Shown: positions 7,694 through 15,843, counted from the first letter of the stretch. The stretch: DNA of 31,348 bases from an uncultured Muribaculaceae bacterium (GCA_938039795.1 CALHWU010000045.1:1-31348); one strand, 5' to 3'. The notes: generated from the sequence alone by a model not told the origin. Numbers and translations are program-made.

Positions 7694-8314
7694 TTAAAAG
7701 TAATATTTAGGTGCCACCACAATTCTATCATCAATGATTCCAAGTGTCATGAGCTTTTGTCTTGCGATTTCATTATAAACAACATATCCGCAGATAAATG
7801 TCACAGGCAGATCGCAACTCACCAATAACTCCGCTTCTTTTCTGCGCTTCAGATCTCGATCCTCCTCGGAATCCCATTGAGTCGAGTAAACATCCTCATA
7901 TCTGACAATCTCGTTTATACGGGGCAAGTCTTCCTTGGTATAGAACGATGTCAGGCGTGGCAATGCATGGCCGTCGGTAAATATACAATCAACGTCGTTT
8001 TGAATCAAATCATCAATTTTAATTACGCAATAAACGATATTTTCCGGCTCGACTCGCGTCACGCCATTATAACCATGCTGGATTACATAAAGCATCGGCG
8101 AACGGGGGCCAAAATAAAAAGGCATATAGTCACCGAGCCGGTAACCTTTTATTTCCATATCGCTACGAAGACTTATAATCTGTCGGTCACCGATACTGAC
8201 AAAGTGCTCGTCTCGTAGCGGAGAATCCTTCTTTACCAGTCCGTGCTTGATGATATGAGGCATATTGTCAATATGCGTCATACGGAATGCGTATTTGATG
8301 AATTTTCTCGACAT
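7694..8314 (-). CDS. darT: DarT-type toxin: DNA ADP-ribosyltransferase
   Basis: Toxin of the DarTG module, 206 aa, normal family length. DarT uses NAD to ADP-ribosylate single-stranded DNA, blocking replication; DarTG systems act as phage-defence toxin-antitoxins. Family marks are the N-terminal RMTHIDNMPHIIKHGL (11-26), SLR at 48-50, the strongly conserved DYMPFYFGPRSPMLY (62-76), FTDGHA (112-117) and RRKEAELLV (157-165), in which Glu162 is the likely catalytic glutamate. All key motifs look intact. DarT2-type enzymes modify thymidine, and this assignment follows from the partner's type. It begins 23 bp after the beta-propeller gene stop. No TAnnTTTG box was found in the short gap, so it may be read from the aroA operon. 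Confidence 0.92.
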   Translation of the reverse strand: MSRKFIKYAFRMTHIDNMPHIIKHGLVKKDSPLRDEHFVSIGDRQIISLRSDMEIKGYRLGDYMPFYFGPRSPMLYVIQHGYNGVTRVEPENIVYCVIKIDDLIQNDVDCIFTDGHALPRLTSFYTKEDLPRINEIVRYEDVYSTQWDSEEDRDLKRRKEAELLVSCDLPVTFICGYVVYNEIARQKLMTLGIIDDRIVVAPKYYF

Positions 8315-8337
8315 GCAGCCTAACGCTTCTTCAGTGA

Positions 8338-9606
8338 TTATTTAACTATGACGAGGACGGGATTGGGCTCCTCCTCGCTGTCGATGACGGGCTGCAGGGC
8401 CGAGGGCACTTCGGCGTCGGGATGCTCCTCGACCCACTTGAGGATATCCTCCTGCTTGAGGATACCGACAAGAGCGCCGTCGGTTGTAGCGGCTACGGGG
8501 TAGAAAGGCATGAAACCGCTCAGATCATCCGTGAAACCATTGTCGGCGGCAGTCATGCGGGTCGTGCCCGACCGCTTGTCATAATAACCGATGAAGCCGG
8601 TCTCCGACGCCTCGTCATTGCCGCGCTTCACGCCAAGAATCATCGCCGTGGGGGTCTCTGTCAGATCCGAAAGGGTCCATTCGTCGTCGGACATCTCGCG
8701 TACACCGTTGGCCGATCCGGGAAATGCTTTCTCGCCAAGAGAGATTACGGCCACAGGCTGAGGCTGCGCGCCGGCCGACACCTCATAGATCGTATCGGAG
8801 AATGTGGCCATAGCGTGAGTCTTGCCGTCGGCTACGCGCCACAGACGCGGATAGCCGGGCATATATACTCTGGGAGAGGAGCCGAGCTTTATAGCACCAC
8901 CCTGCTGCTGGGTGTTGCGCATCATACTGTTGTTTATGAATACCGAGATGCCGCCGTTGAATTCCAACTCCGGGCCGGGGGTCTCAGGCACGACCACTAC
9001 AGAATCAAGCATGCCCCCCGACTTGCCCGCATATACCACCGAAAGCATGGGTTTCGGTTTTATGAAATACTCATATACGGAATAAACGTAGACCGTGTCG
9101 TCGACAAATGCCGGCAACATATCCTCCATTGACTTTTCGGGAGTGACAATACCCATAAACCGGCCGTCGAGACCATACTTCACGTATTTGCCGCCATTGC
9201 CTTTGAACAGCACAGCGTTTTCTCCGGCATCAGACACACACCTCACACTGGCGAACGCTTCCGGATCCTGCCCGGCATGACCTATACTGTTGCAGAAACT
9301 ACCGTCGGAGAGATCGAATGCCAGCACCGAGCCTTCGGTGTTCAGCGATCCGGCCGTATTGCTTACGATAACTTTGCCTGAAGCGAATGTCAGACTGAAC
9401 CGGCTGGCCACGAGCGAACTGTCGGTCGTTTCGAGCGGGAGATAGGTGATGGTCCGGCCGAGATCACTGGTTTTGAGCTCAGCGGGCGATTTGATGGCAC
9501 CGGCTATGTCGATAAGCCCGGGAGCGTCGCTTTTCTCGCTTCCGCAGCCTGCGGCTGCAAGAGCTATCGCGGCAAAAGACAACGATTTAAGAATGGAATG
9601 TCTCAT
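8338..9606 (-). CDS. 6-bladed beta-propeller lipoprotein
   Basis: Predicted cell-envelope lipoprotein of 422 aa. The signal peptide ends in LAAAGC, with lipidated Cys21. The rest resembles the Bacteroidetes 6-bladed beta-propeller family (DUF4934/DUF5128-like): an early ITYLPLETTDSSLV segment, blades with short hydrophobic strands (GSVLAFDLSDGSF, KYVKYGLDG, LWRVADGKTHAM) and GHAGQDPEAF in the position where family members often have a G-x-G-P-E-E/D-F motif. The function of the family is unknown. Two further family members lie at 21708 and 23035, next to an NVEALA peptide gene; this copy has no such peptide nearby. It starts 30 bp after the metal permease gene and ends 23 bp before darT, all leftward. 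Confidence 0.82.
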   Translation of the reverse strand: MRHSILKSLSFAAIALAAAGCGSEKSDAPGLIDIAGAIKSPAELKTSDLGRTITYLPLETTDSSLVASRFSLTFASGKVIVSNTAGSLNTEGSVLAFDLSDGSFCNSIGHAGQDPEAFASVRCVSDAGENAVLFKGNGGKYVKYGLDGRFMGIVTPEKSMEDMLPAFVDDTVYVYSVYEYFIKPKPMLSVVYAGKSGGMLDSVVVVPETPGPELEFNGGISVFINNSMMRNTQQQGGAIKLGSSPRVYMPGYPRLWRVADGKTHAMATFSDTIYEVSAGAQPQPVAVISLGEKAFPGSANGVREMSDDEWTLSDLTETPTAMILGVKRGNDEASETGFIGYYDKRSGTTRMTAADNGFTDDLSGFMPFYPVAATTDGALVGILKQEDILKWVEEHPDAEVPSALQPVIDSEEEPNPVLVIVK

Positions 9607-9636
9607 ATGATGATAAATAATTCGATTTCGAAGGAA

Positions 9637-10467
9637 TCATACGCGCGCCTGACGCATGCGCACCCGGCGGACGACATAAGCTGCAACGGCGGTCAGCACA
9701 TATACCCCTGCCATAACGAGGACTATAAGCGCCGAACAGGGCACGTCGACCACCGTAGCCAGCATCAGGCCGCCCGTGCTGCACAGCAGCGACACTGCCG
9801 CTGAAGCCCACATCATGCGGGAGAACCGCCGGCAGAACAGTTCGGCCGTCAGCTGCGGAAGCGCGAGCATCGACATCAGCAGCATAATCCCGACAAGGCG
9901 GATGGTAAGCACGATACAGACCGCCGTCATCACAGTCATCACAGTGGAAATCATTGTGACCGGCAGTCCGATGACGTAAGCGAAGTCGCGGTCGAAGGCC
10001 ACAGCCACGATCTTGCGGTAGAAGAGTGCAAAGAAGAGCGCGAGCACGGCGGTGAATATGGCGAAAGCCCACAGGTCGGCGCGTGATATCGTCAGCACGT
10101 TGCCGAAAAGGAAACTGTTGAGTTCAGGGACATATCCAGGCGTAAGGAACACGAACAATATGCCTACCGCCATGCCTATGGCCCAGATGACGGCTATGGC
10201 CGAGTCCTCGCGGACACGTCCCTTCACTGACATCAGTTCCACTCCAAGAGAGGACGCTACGGCAAAAAGCGCCGCCGTCACTACCGGATTCCATCCGAGA
10301 TAGTATCCGAGGCCGAGGCCGCCGAAGCAGGCATGGGTCACGCCGCCGCTTATCGACACCATGCGCCGTGTGACGATATATGTGCCTATCATGGCCGAGG
10401 CGATGCTTATTATGGCGAGTCCGGCCAGAGCATACCTGAAAAAGGCGTATTGGAATAATTCGTTCAT
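9637..10467 (-). CDS. metal (zinc/manganese-type) ABC transporter permease, ZnuB-like
   Basis: Inner-membrane permease of the ABC-3 family, 276 aa with about eight hydrophobic helices. It would move Zn, Mn or Fe ions with an ATPase and a binding protein, neither of which is in this window. Family features are GTYIVTRRMVSISGGVTHACFGGLGLG (split around 28-54) and the conserved VGIMLLMSMLALPQLTAELF-like segment near 195-215. The ATG (10465-10467) overlaps the TGA of the upstream gene by 4 bp (ATGA), so translation is coupled. The metal cannot be decided from sequence. The C-terminus is short and basic (RRVRMRQARV). Confidence 0.88.
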   Translation of the reverse strand: MNELFQYAFFRYALAGLAIISIASAMIGTYIVTRRMVSISGGVTHACFGGLGLGYYLGWNPVVTAALFAVASSLGVELMSVKGRVREDSAIAVIWAIGMAVGILFVFLTPGYVPELNSFLFGNVLTISRADLWAFAIFTAVLALFFALFYRKIVAVAFDRDFAYVIGLPVTMISTVMTVMTAVCIVLTIRLVGIMLLMSMLALPQLTAELFCRRFSRMMWASAAVSLLCSTGGLMLATVVDVPCSALIVLVMAGVYVLTAVAAYVVRRVRMRQARV

Positions 10468-10928
10468 GTTGCCTTGACAGATGATTCCATATGACTGCTA
10501 TTCTGACGCGCTTCTGCCACTATCATCAGGAGCTCCTCGCGCACCGCCGAGGGCAGACTTATGCCGCGGAGCTGTATGCTCCGGGCCCATCCTGCGATCT
10601 CTTCGGGGCGCAGCGTCAGAAGCACGTTGCGGAACTCCTCGACCGCCTCGTCGGAGTATTCGTCGGGAGCCGTGCCGCGGTATGCGTCAAGCTCCTCATC
10701 GTCGTAATACTCTATCACGGGGTTAACTGCCGTCAGCAACGAGTCCTTCTCGCATGTGATATGCATGCCGCAGCACTGGCCGCTTTCTTCTTCATCAGGC
10801 AGCGCCTCCACGGGCGCGCCATCCGGATCGGCAGAATCTTGCGCTATCCGCCTGTGGCGCACCTCAATAAGATAGCACACTATCCCTACGGCCACCAGCG
10901 CGCACAGCAATATAAGAGCGGGGATCAT
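10464..10928 (-). CDS. membrane-anchored protein with CCGMH...C motif, unknown function
   Basis: Protein of 154 aa with one N-terminal membrane helix (about 4-21), an acidic linker, then GQCCGMHITCEKDSL (50-64), which looks like a metal or cofactor site (Cys52, Cys53, His56, Cys59). The C-terminal part contains IEYYDDEELDAYRG and a helical LRPEEIAGWARSIQLRGISLP region. I recall conserved hypothetical proteins with this arrangement in other Bacteroidales, usually annotated without a function. It overlaps aroA by 4 bp upstream and the metal permease by 4 bp downstream. Being locked between them, with a Cys/His cluster, it could be linked to metal handling, which is inference only. Confidence 0.8.
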   Translation of the reverse strand: MIPALILLCALVAVGIVCYLIEVRHRRIAQDSADPDGAPVEALPDEEESGQCCGMHITCEKDSLLTAVNPVIEYYDDEELDAYRGTAPDEYSDEAVEEFRNVLLTLRPEEIAGWARSIQLRGISLPSAVREELLMIVAEARQNSSHMESSVKAT

Positions 10929-12196
10929 CGGGCGCCCTCCTCCGTTAACTCCTCCGTTAACTCCTCGATTGTGAATCCGGCCGCACGAAGATCATCCCAA
11001 TAGCCGGGGTAGGATTTCGACACCACCTCCGCATGTCGGATCACCGCCCCGGGGAGATATATCGCCACCGGCGCGAAAGCGAGGGCCATGCGATGGTCGT
11101 CGTAGGTATCGAAGACCGGAAGCTCGGTCACGGGACGCCGTGCCGACTCCCAGAAGATGCAATCGTCTCCCTCGGTCTCCATGACCACGCCGACCTTGAG
11201 CAACTCGCGGCGGAGAGCCTCTATGCGGTCCGTCTCCTTGATGCGCAGCGACGCCACCCCGGTGAGCCGGAAAGGCACTCCGAGCATCGCACAGCTGACG
11301 GCTACGGTCTGCACCAGATCGGGCGTAGCACTCATGTCGGCGATAAAACGCGGAGTGACATCGGGCGACGCCACAAGATCGGTGCCTCCCTCCTCGCCTT
11401 CGGGCTGAGTCTCCACTCCAAGCCCGGTGAAAAGCTCCATGCATCGCGAATCGCCCTGCAGGCTTGCGCCTGAGGCATCAAGTCCGCGCAGAGTCACCCA
11501 TCCCGATGTCAGAGCCTCGATCTCATACCAGTAGGAGGCGGCGCTCCAGTCGGCCTCGACTTCGAATCCCGATGGTGAATGGTACCCTCCGGAGGCAACA
11601 GTGATGACGCTGCCCTCACGCTCTGCCCCGGCGCCCCAGAGGCGCATCATGCCGAGCGTCATTTTAAGATATGGCTCCGATGCCGGCGCTCCGACAAGAG
11701 TCAGCCTCAACCCCCGGGTCATGGCCGGAGCCGCCATAAGCAAAGCGGATATAAACTGTGAACTAACGGTAGCGTCTATCTCCACTTCGCCTCCCGTGAG
11801 CTGTGACCCGCGTATCAGCAGCGGAGGATAACCCTCCTCACCGAGATAGTCGATCGAAGCACCGCAATGCCTCAAGGCGTCGACAAGCGCACCTATCGGA
11901 CGGTGACGCATGCGCTCAGAGCCGTCGAGTTTCACTACCCGACCCCGGCATGTTGCGAAATATGCCGTAAGGAAACGCATGGCTGTTCCAGCCGCGCCGA
12001 TATTGACATATTCAGGCGCAGTATCTGCCAGAGCGCCGCGCATGGCTGCCGTATCGTCGCAATCAGCCACCTCAAACGCCGCATCGCCTCCGGCCATGGC
12101 ATCAAGTATGAGCGCGCGGGCACTTATGCTTTTGGAAAGCGGAAGCCCGACTTCTGTCTGCAGCAGTTCGTCGGGCGGAAAAATTCTCAGATCCAT
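10925..12196 (-). CDS. aroA: 3-phosphoshikimate 1-carboxyvinyltransferase (EPSP synthase)
   Basis: Sixth step of the shikimate pathway: joins shikimate-3-phosphate and phosphoenolpyruvate to make EPSP for chorismate and aromatic amino acids. The protein has 423 aa. Motifs are LPLSKSISARALIL (18-31, substrate-binding Lys/Ser), GAAGTAMRFLTAYF, GSERMRHRPIGALVDALR, SSQFISALLMA, KETDRIEALRRELL and YDDHRMALAFAP, all in the expected order. The start at 12196 is preferred over an in-frame ATG at 12232 because a consensus promoter (12202-12232) lies between. This leaves only 5 nt from the -7 box to ATG, predicting a leaderless transcript. It heads a leftward run of up to six genes ending in darG. Confidence 0.95.
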   Translation of the reverse strand: MDLRIFPPDELLQTEVGLPLSKSISARALILDAMAGGDAAFEVADCDDTAAMRGALADTAPEYVNIGAAGTAMRFLTAYFATCRGRVVKLDGSERMRHRPIGALVDALRHCGASIDYLGEEGYPPLLIRGSQLTGGEVEIDATVSSQFISALLMAAPAMTRGLRLTLVGAPASEPYLKMTLGMMRLWGAGAEREGSVITVASGGYHSPSGFEVEADWSAASYWYEIEALTSGWVTLRGLDASGASLQGDSRCMELFTGLGVETQPEGEEGGTDLVASPDVTPRFIADMSATPDLVQTVAVSCAMLGVPFRLTGVASLRIKETDRIEALRRELLKVGVVMETEGDDCIFWESARRPVTELPVFDTYDDHRMALAFAPVAIYLPGAVIRHAEVVSKSYPGYWDDLRAAGFTIEELTEELTEEGAR

Positions 12197-12201
12197 GACG
12201 A

Positions 12202-12232
12202 CAAAGTTAACTAAAATAGATGTAACCGACAA
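12202..12232 (-). promoter_or_regulatory. aroA: aroA promoter, predicted leaderless
   Basis: On the minus strand, TTG (12232-12230), a 20-bp spacer and TAACTTTG (12209-12202) match the consensus. The ATG starts 5 nt after the box, so the expected +1 coincides roughly with the start codon. Confidence 0.8.
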
Positions 12233-12349
12233 TAATCCACCACCCGCATACTGCCGGCACGATTATTTTTTGACATATTTTTCAACCCCGTTAAACTTTC
12301 GTCACGGCAGAGAGTCTATTAATTCGGATTAACGAAAAAAGCTATAACG

Positions 12350-15169
12350 ATGATACATTTCCTCCACCGCTGCGCTGCAGCACTGATAGCCCTCATCCTC
12401 GGAGCCGCGGCCGCTCACGCCTATGACATCAAGGGCAAGATAGTCGACACCGACGGCGAACCGATGGTAGCAGCTACCGTAAAGCTGCTGACCGCCAAAG
12501 ACTCGACTTTCGTAAAAGGCGTGAAGACCAATATCGACGGCAACTATACCATCCCGGGAGTGAGAAACGGCAGTTATATCGTGGAGGCGCTGTATATCGG
12601 ATACCGCACAACACACAAAGACACAAAGATCGGTTCAAAAAGTGTCACTCTGGAGCCAATCGTACTCGAGACGAGCGCGATTGAGCTCCAAGAAGTGACC
12701 GTAATCGGTGTGGCAAGCGAAATAAAGGTGAAAGAAGACACGGTGGAATACAATGCCGGTTCATATAAGACACAGCCCAACGCCGTAGTGGAGGATCTGC
12801 TCAAACGCCTGCCGGGCGTGGAGGTCGATTCTGAGGGCAAGATCACAGCCAACGGCAAGGAGGTGAAGAAGATACTCATCGAAGGCAAGGAATTTTTCGC
12901 TGACGACCCCAAGGTAGCATCCAAGAATCTGCCTGTGGAAATGATCGAGAAGCTTCAGGTGGTAGACCGCAAGAGCGATCTGGCGCGACTGACCGGAGTG
13001 GATGACGGCGAGGACGAGACTGTGATCAACCTTACGGTAAAGAAAGGGATGCAGGACGGCTATTTCGGCACCGCAGAGGCCGGATACGGCACTCAGGGAC
13101 ACTATCTGGGACAATTCAACGTCAACCGTTTCTGGAACGGCAACCAGATAACTCTGCTCGGTAATTTCAACGACATCAACCAGCTCGGTTTCACCGACAG
13201 CAACGGCAACCGTTTCCGCCGCTTCGGAGGAAGCCAGGGCCTTACGACGTCGCAGGCGCTCGGCTTAAACTTCAACGTAGGCAACAAGGAAATATTCCGC
13301 GTGGGTGGCAACGTCATGTACAGCCACTCCGACCGCGACGTGCGCCGCCGTCAGGAACGCCAGTACCTGGAGACAGACTCTACATCGTTCGCCTCATCGG
13401 CCCGCAACGCCCGCGACCGCGGCCACAATGTCAGCGGAACGTTCCGCATGGAGTGGAAGCCCGACTCGTTCAACACCCTCGAACTACGGCCAACATTCTC
13501 CTACAACATGAACTCATCGTCGAGCCTTGACTCAATGCTCACACGTGCCGGCGACCGTCAGCGCACTCCGGTCAGCCGCAGCTTCAACACCGCCGCATCC
13601 GACGGCCACTCGCTTGAATTCGGCGCACGACTGATCTACAGCCACTCATTCCGCAAGCACCGCGGCCGTTCGTTCTCTGTCAGCGCCGAATACAACCACT
13701 CCAACGTGCGCGAACACGAAAACACCTACTCGCGCAACCTCTTCTATCTCTTCAACGACTCCATCGACATCTACGACCAGGAGGCGCGCGATCACTCGTG
13801 GACCGACCGCATCAACAGCCGTCTGACATGGACAGAGCCGCTCGGCAACGTCCGCAACGGCCGGTTCCTGACGTTCGCCTATAATTTCAGCTACCGCTGG
13901 AACAACGCCGACAACATGATCTATGACCATCCGCTGCTTCCGACTGTCGGCCCCGACGGGTATCCCGACGTCGACTATTCGCAGCTGATCTTCAACCCCG
14001 ATCTGAGCAACCGTTTCCGCAACGACTACTTCAACCAGGATATACGCCTCGGATTCCGGCAGGTGACCAAGAGCATCAATTTCGAAGGAGGCATATCGCT
14101 CGTGCCGCAGATGTCCAAGAGCATCGACCTGATCAATTCCGACCGCAATATCGACTCGCGATGGGTTGTCAACGTGGCTCCGTTCCTGCGCTACCGCCAC
14201 AAATTCAGCAAAACACGCTCGCTCAACATACATTACCGAGGCCGCTCCTCACAGCCCTCGCTCACGCAGTTGCAGCCTGTGCCCGACATGTCGGACCCGA
14301 TGAACATCATCTACGGTAATCCGGCACTGGATCCTTCGTTCAGCCACAACATGAATATCCGTTTCCAGGACTTCAACACAACCCTCCAGCGCTCTATAAT
14401 GCTCATGGCCAACCTGTCGCTGACACAGAACTCGATAGTCAGCAACATCACCCGCGACCGCGAGACCGGCGCGCAGACCACCCGCTACGAAAACGTCAAC
14501 GGAGTGTGGTCGGCAAGAGTGATGTCGATATTCTCCCAGCCTCTCCGCAACAAATACTGGCAGATCAGCAACCACCTGTTTGCCAACTACAACCGCACCG
14601 TAGGCTTCAACAACGGGATGCGCAACCGCTCCGGATCGCTGATGGTGGCCGAAAGTTTCGGATTAGCCTTCCGCCCTGACAACATCGAGCTTGAGCTTCG
14701 CCCCAACTACCGCCTCCAGACTACCCACAACTCCCTGCCGGGCGTCAACGGCCAGACCGTCCACACCTACGGGGGCACATTCAACGCCTACTATATGACC
14801 CCGATCGGCATCATACTCAACTCCGACCTGACCTACTCCGGATCATCAGGCTACGCGGCAGGCTACAACCAGAACCAGTGGATGTGGAACGCAGCAATCT
14901 CCTATCAGTTCCTGCCCAGCCGCTCGCTGACCGTATCGCTCAAGGCCTACGACCTGCTCAACCAGCGGTCAAACATAAGCCGCACTCCGTCGCCTTATTA
15001 TATCGACGACATATCGGTCAACGATCTCACCCGCTACTTCATGCTTACCGTCAGCTACAAGTTCAATACGTTCGGCAAAGGCAACATGCCGGCCGACCGC
15101 AACATGCGAGGTCCCGGCGGACCTGGCGGCCGCGGAGGTTTCGGCAGCGGCCGTCCCCCGCGCTTCTGA
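12350..15169 (+). CDS. TonB-receptor-like outer membrane beta-barrel protein with N-terminal Ig-like domain
   Basis: Outer-membrane barrel protein of 939 aa, of the 'outer membrane beta-barrel family protein' type (OMP_b-brl_3) related to TonB-dependent receptors. It has a signal peptide (1-24, ending AAAAHA), a carboxypeptidase-regulatory-like domain (about 25-105, with DTDGEPMVAATVKL and TNIDGNYTIPGVRNGSY), a plug-like domain (about 115-230, with LLKRLPGVEVDSEGKITANG) and a long barrel (about 240-910). The tail after residue 910 is Gly/Arg/Pro-rich (GPGGPGGRGGFGSGRPPRF). No SusD-like partner follows, so this is not a canonical glycan-uptake pair; the ligand is unknown. A weak promoter-like pair is seen (TTTG 12269-12272, TAAACTTT 12292-12299). 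A hairpin terminator follows at 15205-15241. Confidence 0.88.
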   Translation: MIHFLHRCAAALIALILGAAAAHAYDIKGKIVDTDGEPMVAATVKLLTAKDSTFVKGVKTNIDGNYTIPGVRNGSYIVEALYIGYRTTHKDTKIGSKSVTLEPIVLETSAIELQEVTVIGVASEIKVKEDTVEYNAGSYKTQPNAVVEDLLKRLPGVEVDSEGKITANGKEVKKILIEGKEFFADDPKVASKNLPVEMIEKLQVVDRKSDLARLTGVDDGEDETVINLTVKKGMQDGYFGTAEAGYGTQGHYLGQFNVNRFWNGNQITLLGNFNDINQLGFTDSNGNRFRRFGGSQGLTTSQALGLNFNVGNKEIFRVGGNVMYSHSDRDVRRRQERQYLETDSTSFASSARNARDRGHNVSGTFRMEWKPDSFNTLELRPTFSYNMNSSSSLDSMLTRAGDRQRTPVSRSFNTAASDGHSLEFGARLIYSHSFRKHRGRSFSVSAEYNHSNVREHENTYSRNLFYLFNDSIDIYDQEARDHSWTDRINSRLTWTEPLGNVRNGRFLTFAYNFSYRWNNADNMIYDHPLLPTVGPDGYPDVDYSQLIFNPDLSNRFRNDYFNQDIRLGFRQVTKSINFEGGISLVPQMSKSIDLINSDRNIDSRWVVNVAPFLRYRHKFSKTRSLNIHYRGRSSQPSLTQLQPVPDMSDPMNIIYGNPALDPSFSHNMNIRFQDFNTTLQRSIMLMANLSLTQNSIVSNITRDRETGAQTTRYENVNGVWSARVMSIFSQPLRNKYWQISNHLFANYNRTVGFNNGMRNRSGSLMVAESFGLAFRPDNIELELRPNYRLQTTHNSLPGVNGQTVHTYGGTFNAYYMTPIGIILNSDLTYSGSSGYAAGYNQNQWMWNAAISYQFLPSRSLTVSLKAYDLLNQRSNISRTPSPYYIDDISVNDLTRYFMLTVSYKFNTFGKGNMPADRNMRGPGGPGGRGGFGSGRPPRF

Positions 15170-15204
15170 CCGCGTCCTTTTCTCACATCCGGCCACAACA
15201 AAAA

Positions 15205-15241
15205 TGTGCTGTCTCAAATTGCAATAATTTAAGACAGCACA
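15205..15241. terminator. stem-loop between outer-membrane barrel gene and yafQ
   Basis: TGTGCTGTCT (15205-15214) pairs perfectly with AGACAGCACA (15232-15241), with an inner AAATT/AATTT stem. It is followed by CTTT on one strand and ATTTTTG on the other, so it can stop both convergent transcripts. Confidence 0.75.
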
Positions 15242-15268
15242 CTTTATTCGTGAAATCATAAGACTCTA

Positions 15269-15541
15269 TTAGCCGAACAGTTCTGAATGGGAACCCAATC
15301 GAACAAGAGTGATTTCATCCGTATCCGGATCAACCCATATCAACAAAAAATCGCTCTCAATATGGCATTCCATATGCCCGGCATAATCGCCGGTCAAGGG
15401 ATGAGGCCGATTCTCTTCGGGTATCGACAATTCATTCTGCAGAAGTTCAAGAATCCTAAAAAGTTTTTCAACTTTACGCGGATTATTACGGAAACGTTTG
15501 TAATCTTTCTTATATTGCCCCGTAGGTTTAAGTTTTTTCAT
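15269..15541 (-). CDS. yafQ: YafQ-family mRNA interferase toxin
   Basis: Type II toxin of 90 aa, RelE/YafQ superfamily, which cleaves mRNA on the ribosome. Residues expected for catalysis are all present in order: His47 (HPLTG), His60 (MECHI), Asp64 (SDFLLIW), His85 and Phe89 (GSHSELF). These align with H50, H63, D67, H87 and F91 of E. coli YafQ with offsets of only 2-3 residues, so the toxin looks intact. The N-terminal basic helix KPTGQYKKDYKRF is typical. Its start overlaps the antitoxin stop by 4 bp, indicating coupled translation after the antitoxin. It is convergent with the outer-membrane barrel gene. Confidence 0.92.
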   Translation of the reverse strand: MKKLKPTGQYKKDYKRFRNNPRKVEKLFRILELLQNELSIPEENRPHPLTGDYAGHMECHIESDFLLIWVDPDTDEITLVRLGSHSELFG

Positions 15542-15798
15542 AAGCCCATGGATTTTTCCATAGCCTGAACAGAACTCAGATCAAGAGCCGGCTCATTACG
15601 CAATATTCCACTTTCTGCTTCTTTCATAGCAGCCAGTGTGATGGAATTAGGTTCGTGATAAGCCGCCTCAAGAAGCAGAGTCTCTACATAATTGTTAAGG
15701 CTGCGATTCTGTCCCTTGGCAAGCAGTCTGAGCCGATTAATCAGGTCGACTGACAACCGGAAACTCTGATTTTTCTTTAATGCTATATCCATATTCAT
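15538..15798 (-). CDS. ribbon-helix-helix antitoxin partner of YafQ
   Basis: Predicted antitoxin of 86 aa (84 if the second in-frame ATG, at 15792, is used). The N-terminal part QSFRLSVDLINRLRLLAKGQ with NRSLNNYVETLL fits an Arc-like ribbon-helix-helix DNA-binding domain. The C-terminal part (EPNSITLAAMKEAESG... to EKSMGL) would wrap the toxin. It precedes yafQ with a 4-bp overlap and has its own promoter at 15813-15843, where it would be expected to repress. It is not recognisably DinJ, the usual E. coli partner of YafQ. Confidence 0.85.
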   Translation of the reverse strand: MNMDIALKKNQSFRLSVDLINRLRLLAKGQNRSLNNYVETLLLEAAYHEPNSITLAAMKEAESGILRNEPALDLSSVQAMEKSMGL

Positions 15799-15812
15799 GT
15801 TATTAATCCATG

Positions 15813-15843
15813 CAAATATACCACGGATATATTACATTTACAA
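15813..15843 (-). promoter_or_regulatory. toxin-antitoxin promoter with near-palindrome
   Basis: On the minus strand, TTG (15843-15841), a 20-bp spacer and TATATTTG (15820-15813) match the consensus. The spacer and -7 region contain a near-palindrome (ATATACC at 15816-15822 facing GGATATAT at 15825-15832) that could be the antitoxin operator. Confidence 0.78.

Noticed and set aside
6609..8314. Assignment of DarTG to type 1
   Set aside because: DarG1 carries a NADAR/YbiA-like domain, while the C-terminal half here matches the DarG2-type domain.
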